Shown here: piece by piece, positions 59,837 through 64,000 of the stretch
How positions within the stretch are numbered: the first letter of the stretch is position 1
Layout: each line of letters opens with the position of its first letter
Source of the DNA: Sinimarinibacterium flocculans
GTDB lineage: Bacteria; Pseudomonadota; Gammaproteobacteria; Nevskiales; Nevskiaceae
Assembly: GCF_003201205.1 (NCBI RefSeq)
Contig: NZ_QICN01000001.1
Coordinates: 310,001-374,000, forward strand
Direction of reading: 5' to 3'
Length of the DNA: 64,000 nucleotides
The notes under the pieces: generated by a model
Databases searched by the model: none
What the model saw: the letters and a program-made list of their open reading frames with translations, nothing else
What the model was told of the DNA's origin: nothing
Program-made: the position numbers and the translations under genes

Positions 59837-61509
59837 TGGCCCTCTCGATCATCCAGGGCAAGCCGCTGGCCGAAGAAGCACTCGGCGCGCTGACGCTTGG
59901 CGGCTTCCTGCGCGAGGTCTGCGACGCCAACGGACCGCGCGAGGCCATGGTCTACCACCTGCCGGACGGCACGGTGCTGCGCAAGACTTACACCGAGGTC
60001 TGGGACGAGGCCGTGACGGTGGCCCGTGCACTGGTGGCGCGCGGCGTGACCAAGGACACGCGCGTCGGCCTGATGGTGACCAACCGGCCGGAGTGGGTCA
60101 CCGGCATGTTCGGCATCGCGCTCACCGGCGCGACCTGCGTTGCGCTCAGCACGTTCTCCAAGGGCAGCGAGCTGGAGTACCAGCTGCGCGTCGCCGACGT
60201 GTCGCTGCTGATCTTCGAGCGGTCGATCATGGGGCGCGACTTTGCGCAGGAGCTGCTGGAGTTCTGTCCGGCGCTGGGCACGTCGAAGATTCCGATGATG
60301 ACGCCGGGTCTGCCGTATCTGCGCCAGGCCGTGTGCATCGGCGAGACGCCGGCGGGGGCGTTCGAATCCTGGGACGGTTTCCTGCGCGGCCCGCTCGCGG
60401 ACAAGGCGCTGGTTGAGGCGATGGCGGCCGAAGTTGCGCCGACAGACCGCGGCTTCATCTTCTTCTCGTCCGGCTCGACCGCCAAGCCCAAGGCGATCCA
60501 GCATTCGCATCGCGCCGCGGCGATCCAGTCGTGGCGCTGGAAGCGCATCTACAACGTCGATGCCGACGTGCGCACCTGGTCGGCGAACGGCTTCTTCTGG
60601 TCCGGCAACTTCTGCATGGGGCTGGGCACGACCTTCGCCGCCGGTGGCTGCCTGGTGCTGCAGAGCGCCTTCCTGCCCGGCGAGGCCCTGCGCCTGATGC
60701 AGGCGGAGAAGGCGACGCTGCCGGTGGCCTGGCCGCATCAGTGGGGCAAGCTGGTCGACGATCCGGCCTATGCGGACACCGACCTGTCGTCGCTGCGCTA
60801 TGTCGGCGCGCTGTCGCCGCTGCGCGAGCATCCGACGGTGAACGCCGACTGGCAGGAGCCGATCGCCGCCTACGGCAACACCGAAACCTTCACTGTCGTC
60901 ACCGTCCATCCCAGCGGGACGCCGCCGGCGATCGCCGACGGCAACAGCGGCTTCGCCTTGCCCGGCAACACCATCCGCATCGTCGATCCGCTGACCGGCG
61001 AGGTCGTGCCGCAGGGCGAGTCGGGAGAGATCGCGGTCAAGGGACCGACGCTGATGCTTGGCTATCTCGACGTGCCTGCCGAGGACACCTTCGACATCGA
61101 CGGCTTCCTGCGCACCGGCGACGGCGGTTTCATCGACGAGCAGGGCCGCCTGCACTGGAGGGGGCGCCTCAACGACATCATCAAGACCGGTGGCGCCAAT
61201 GTGTCGCCGCTGGAGATCAATACCGTGGCGATGCAGTGTCCGGGCGTGAAGATCGCAGCGACCGTGGGCGTGCCGCACGACACCCTGGGCGAGATGGTCG
61301 TGACCTGCGTCGTCCCCGAGGACGGCGCGCCGGTCGACGAGCCGACCGTGCGCGGCTTCGTCGCCAGGCAGCTGTCGAGCTACAAGGTGCCGCGCCGCGT
61401 GCTGGTCATCGCCGAGACCGATCTGGAGCTGACCGGCTCGAACAAGATCAAGACCGCGGCGCTGCGCGAGTTCGCGGCGAAGCAGCTCGCCGAACAGGCA
61501 GCTACTTAG
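59836..61509 (+). CDS. Acyl-CoA synthetase (AMP-forming)
   Basis: A 557-residue ANL ligase with a canonical loop SSGSTAKPKAIQHSH, YGNTET, a DGFLRTGDGGFI hinge region, and the late Lys in ELTGSNKIKTAALRE. It activates an organic acid to its CoA thioester. AAGGAG precedes the ATG at 59836, which overlaps the previous stop (ATGA). The other ligase of the window (20260) has a deviant loop, so this one is the clearer catalyst. Confidence 0.93.
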   Translation: MALSIIQGKPLAEEALGALTLGGFLREVCDANGPREAMVYHLPDGTVLRKTYTEVWDEAVTVARALVARGVTKDTRVGLMVTNRPEWVTGMFGIALTGATCVALSTFSKGSELEYQLRVADVSLLIFERSIMGRDFAQELLEFCPALGTSKIPMMTPGLPYLRQAVCIGETPAGAFESWDGFLRGPLADKALVEAMAAEVAPTDRGFIFFSSGSTAKPKAIQHSHRAAAIQSWRWKRIYNVDADVRTWSANGFFWSGNFCMGLGTTFAAGGCLVLQSAFLPGEALRLMQAEKATLPVAWPHQWGKLVDDPAYADTDLSSLRYVGALSPLREHPTVNADWQEPIAAYGNTETFTVVTVHPSGTPPAIADGNSGFALPGNTIRIVDPLTGEVVPQGESGEIAVKGPTLMLGYLDVPAEDTFDIDGFLRTGDGGFIDEQGRLHWRGRLNDIIKTGGANVSPLEINTVAMQCPGVKIAATVGVPHDTLGEMVVTCVVPEDGAPVDEPTVRGFVARQLSSYKVPRRVLVIAETDLELTGSNKIKTAALREFAAKQLAEQAAT

Positions 61510-61538
61510 CTCATGATCCGAACGCTGCGCCCCAGCGT

Positions 61539-61657
61539 CCCCTCTCCCGTTTACGGGAGAGGATCAGGGAGAGGGCGCGGGCGAAGACGGCGTAGCTGTA
61601 CCGACTCAGCGCTGCGCGCGGCCCTCTCCCCAGCCCTCTCCCGCGAGCGGGAGAGGG
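61539..61657. repeat. REP-like two-palindrome element, copy D
   Basis: Left palindrome CCTCTCCCGT-TT-ACGGGAGAGG (61541-61562) and right palindrome CCCTCTCCCGC-GA-GCGGGAGAGGG (61634-61657). It ends 13 bases before the flavoprotein ATG, and its GGGAGA tail (61655-61660) could serve as ribosome binding site. Confidence 0.9.
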
Positions 61658-61670
61658 AGACAAGTCGTCT

Positions 61671-63383
61671 ATGACTGGCTTCGACGAAACGGTCGACTTC
61701 GTCGTCGTCGGCAGCGGCGGCGGCTCGATGTGCGCCGCGCTGGTGCTGCGCGAGGCCGGCAGGCAGGTACTGATCCTCGAGAAGACCGGTCTGGTCGGCG
61801 GCACGACCGCGCGATCGGGCGGCGTGATGTGGCTGCCGGACAATCCGTTCATGCGCCGCGATGGCGTCGATGACAGCTTCGAGCAGGCGTCGCGCTACCT
61901 CGATGCGCTGTGCGGCGATCAGCCAGACGCGCCCGGATCGACCGTGGAACGCCGGCGGTGCTATCTGCGCGAAGCGCCGCGGATGATCGAGTTCCTGCTC
62001 GCCCAGGGCATCAGGCTCGACCGAGTCAAGGAGTGGCCGGACTACTACGACGAACTGCCCGGCGGGTCGGTGCCGGGGCGTACCGTCGTCGCCGAGTTGT
62101 TCGATCTCAACGAGCTGGGCGAATGGGCATCGCGGCTGCGACCGAGCTTCGTGCAGATCCCGCTGCCGGCCTCGCTCGAGGAGATGCTCGAACTGCCGGC
62201 GATGAAGCGCTCGTGGCGAGTGAAGGGGCTGCTGCTGCGGCTGATCCTGCGCGCCATCGTCGCCCGGCTCACCGGGAAGCGCTGGGTGGCCGGCGGTGCG
62301 GCCCTGCAGGGGCGGATGCTGCAGGCGGCGCTGCGCGCAGGCACCGACATCCGCACCGACGCCCCGGTCCAGGCGTTGATCGTCGACAACGGCCGCGTCA
62401 GCGGCGTCATCACGACGAGGAATGGCCGTCCCTGGCGGATCGGGGCGCGCCTCGGCGTGCTGGTGAACGCCGGCGGGTTCGCGCGCAACCAGGCGATGCG
62501 CGATCGCTACATGCCGGATACGCGGGCGCAGTGGTCGCTGGCGGCGCCCGGCGATACCGGCGAGATGATCGAGGAGATGATGCGTATCGGCGCCGCGGTC
62601 GCGCAGATGGACGAGCGCGTCGGCAACCAGCTGACGATTCCGCCGGGTGCCGAGGACGCGGAAGTCAAGCCGACGGCGCAATCGATGACGGCGGCACCGC
62701 ACTGCATCCTCGTCGACCGCTGCGGCGTGCGCTACATGAACGAAGGCGGCTCGTACATGGCCTATGCCAAGGGCATGCTCGAACGCCACAAGACCGTACC
62801 GGCAGTGCCGGGCTGGGCGATCTTCGACAGCCAGTACCTCGCCAGGTACATGCTCGCGGGCACGATGCCGGGCAGCCGCAAGCCGCAACGCTGGTTCGAT
62901 GAGGGCTATCTGCGGCGCGGCGACAGCCTCGCGGATCTCGCCCGGCAGCTCGACCTTTCTGCGGACACGCTGCAGGCGACGATCGAACGCTTCAACCGCT
63001 TCGTCGACGCCGGTCGCGACGCCGACTTCCATCGCGGCGAGCGCGCCTACGATCGCTGGCTAGGCGACGAGTTCCACCAGCCGTCGCCGAGCCTCGGGCG
63101 CATCGACCGGCCGCCGTACTACGCGGTGCCGGTGGTGCCCGGCGACGTCGGCACCTATGGCGGCGTGGTCACCGACGCGCATGCGCGCGTCCTGCGTGCC
63201 GACGGCTCGGTCATCGACGGCCTGTACGCGACCGGCGTGTCGACGGCGTCGGTGATGGGTCGTTTCTATCCGGGCGCTGGCGCCAGTGTCGGACCGTCGT
63301 TCGTCTGGGGCTACGTTGCCGCCCGCCACGCGGCGTCGACTGTGCAGCGTGCAGAACCGGCAGTCTCCGGGGTCGCCGGATGA
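61671..63383 (+). CDS. FAD-dependent 3-ketosteroid-delta-1-dehydrogenase-like flavoprotein
   Basis: A 570-residue flavoprotein of the KstD/fumarate-reductase superfamily: FAD loop VVGSGGGSMCAALVLREAG with EKTGLVGGTTARSGGVMWLP, RYMPD, and the C-terminal YYAVPVVPGDVGTYGGVVTD plus GLYATGVSTASVMGRFYPG and GAGASVGPSFVWGYVAA. These segments match KstD enzymes that desaturate ring A of 3-ketosteroids, including a PPYYA Tyr. Substrate class is inference. Its ribosome site may come from repeat copy D. Confidence 0.88.
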   Translation: MTGFDETVDFVVVGSGGGSMCAALVLREAGRQVLILEKTGLVGGTTARSGGVMWLPDNPFMRRDGVDDSFEQASRYLDALCGDQPDAPGSTVERRRCYLREAPRMIEFLLAQGIRLDRVKEWPDYYDELPGGSVPGRTVVAELFDLNELGEWASRLRPSFVQIPLPASLEEMLELPAMKRSWRVKGLLLRLILRAIVARLTGKRWVAGGAALQGRMLQAALRAGTDIRTDAPVQALIVDNGRVSGVITTRNGRPWRIGARLGVLVNAGGFARNQAMRDRYMPDTRAQWSLAAPGDTGEMIEEMMRIGAAVAQMDERVGNQLTIPPGAEDAEVKPTAQSMTAAPHCILVDRCGVRYMNEGGSYMAYAKGMLERHKTVPAVPGWAIFDSQYLARYMLAGTMPGSRKPQRWFDEGYLRRGDSLADLARQLDLSADTLQATIERFNRFVDAGRDADFHRGERAYDRWLGDEFHQPSPSLGRIDRPPYYAVPVVPGDVGTYGGVVTDAHARVLRADGSVIDGLYATGVSTASVMGRFYPGAGASVGPSFVWGYVAARHAASTVQRAEPAVSGVAG

Positions 63384-63451
63384 ACGCCATCTGACGCAAG
63401 ATTGCGCGCGGCTCCGGCAACGACAACCTCAGCATCATCGAAGGACATCCC

Positions 63452-63856
63452 ATGTCGAACAAGGATTTCGAAGAAGGCCTGGCGCGGCGCACGCAGCTGC
63501 TCGGCGAGGCCTACGTGACCAAGGCGATGCATCAGGCACCGGCGTTCAACCGCGAGATACAGGAGTACATCACCGGCGCGGTCTGGGGTCGCGTGTGGAG
63601 CAGCGGCGAGATGTCGCTGCGCGAGCGCACGCTGGTTACGGTGAGCCTGGTCTGCGCGCTCGGGCGCACGACCGAGATGAAGGTGCATCTGCGCAATGCG
63701 CTGCGCAACGGCATCACGCCCGATGAACTCAAGGCGCTGTTCTTCCACGTCGCCGGCTACTGCGGCGCACCGGCGGCCCAGGAGTGCTTCCGCGCCTATC
63801 ACGAGGTCGTCGCGGCGATGGCCGCCGAAGCGGAAGCGGACGGCGGCGCAAGCTGA
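63452..63856 (+). CDS. Carboxymuconolactone decarboxylase-family protein, PcaC-like
   Basis: A 134-residue protein of PcaC length: WGRVWSSGEMSLRERTLVTV, EMKVHLRNALRNGITPDELK and FFHVAGYCGAPAAQEC. PcaC decarboxylates 4-carboxymuconolactone in the beta-ketoadipate pathway; no other pca gene is near, so a different substrate is possible. A typical AAGGAC ribosome site precedes the ATG. It is spaced 68 bases from the flavoprotein. Confidence 0.88.
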   Translation: MSNKDFEEGLARRTQLLGEAYVTKAMHQAPAFNREIQEYITGAVWGRVWSSGEMSLRERTLVTVSLVCALGRTTEMKVHLRNALRNGITPDELKALFFHVAGYCGAPAAQECFRAYHEVVAAMAAEAEADGGAS

Positions 63857-63866
63857 GCGCGTCGGC

Positions 63867-64000
63867 GTGACCGACGGTTCTGTCAGGCCGGCGCGGCGCT
63901 GGGCGGCACTGGAGCCGCTGCGCGAGCGCAGCTTCCGGCGCATCTGGTCGGCGAGCCTGCTGTCCAATTTCGGGCAGCTCATTCTCGGCGTGGGCGCCGC
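63867..64000 (+). CDS. MFS transporter, 5' part (truncated by window edge)
   Basis: From a GTG at 63867 the frame reads MTDGSVRPARRW, then LEPLRERSFRRIWSASLLSN and FGQLILGVGA, the opening of EntS-like MFS_3 exporters, whose first TM follows an RxFRRIWxASLLSNFG motif. About 44 codons are present, so function and end cannot be checked. It starts 11 bases after the PcaC-like stop and may be in its operon. Confidence 0.75.
   Translation, partial: MTDGSVRPARRWAALEPLRERSFRRIWSASLLSNFGQLILGVGA

Noticed and set aside
61671-63383. Fumarate reductase flavoprotein
   Set aside because: C-terminal segments (PPYYAVPVVPGDVGTYGG, MGRFYPGAG) match KstD-type enzymes better than fumarate reductase, and no Fe-S subunit gene is near.

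Overview
The window is GC-rich, densely packed bacterial chromosome with short gaps, many ATGA overlaps and no RNA genes, prophage, CRISPR array or insertion sequence that I can see. The gene set (bo/bd-type oxidase with a DUF2474 peptide, SelO, several TonB receptors, NorE/NorF/NorQ/NorD-like proteins, many SDRs, P450s and acyl-CoA enzymes, and REP-like palindromes) suggests an aerobic gammaproteobacterium, possibly of the Nevskiales/Solimonas or Xanthomonadales kind, that degrades or modifies hydrophobic compounds such as steroids or terpenoids. That assignment is inference.

Layout. 1-6347: 5' part of a gamma-glutamyltransferase; a sulfide/persulfide detoxification locus (two half-size YeeE proteins, divergent from a CsoR/CstR-like regulator, a TauE-type permease and an ETHE1-like dioxygenase, with a CsoR-type operator between); cyanide-insensitive-type bd oxidase cioAB plus a 47-residue DUF2474 peptide. 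6415-11904: a small secreted unknown, SelO, a C69/secernin-type hydrolase, an HSL-type esterase, a P450. 12078-20077: a TetR divergent from the P450, an SDR, NorF- and NorE-like membrane proteins with two paralogous multi-TM unknowns, a TonB receptor and an AraC regulator. 20260-28923: acyl-CoA ligase, MaoC-like protein and two closely related TonB receptors. 29029-30699: an SDR and a START-domain protein.

30645-49053 is the most striking part. Two divergent arms leave a TetR/palindrome region near 42.5 kb. The leftward arm carries TetR, an AveC-like membrane protein, a tandem double SDR, a NorD-like VWA protein, a TonB receptor, a NorQ/CbbQ-like AAA+ ATPase and an MMPL/RND transporter. The rightward arm carries a 36-residue TM peptide, a second VWA/AAA+ pair, a 44-residue TM peptide, two membrane proteins I cannot identify, a P450 fused to a C-terminal beta-rich domain, a 42-residue TM peptide and a second AveC-like protein. 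No norCB, cbbLS or coxL is in the window, so the client of the two metalloenzyme-maturation-type pairs is unknown. My hypothesis is a membrane-centred oxidation system for a hydrophobic substrate, matured by MoxR/VWA chaperones and fed by a TonB receptor and an RND lipid transporter.

49061-53953: a TetR with a perfect 11-bp-arm operator, divergent from an RND efflux pair. 53956-64000: extended SDR, a beta-propeller protein, a CaiB-type CoA transferase, SDR, two carboxymuconolactone decarboxylase-type proteins, an acyl-CoA ligase, a KstD-like flavoprotein and the start of an MFS exporter, again consistent with CoA-linked catabolism of a ring compound. Four copies of a two-palindrome REP-like element lie at 14.7, 55.0, 58.1 and 61.5 kb; the first is inside the reading frame of the NorE-like gene.
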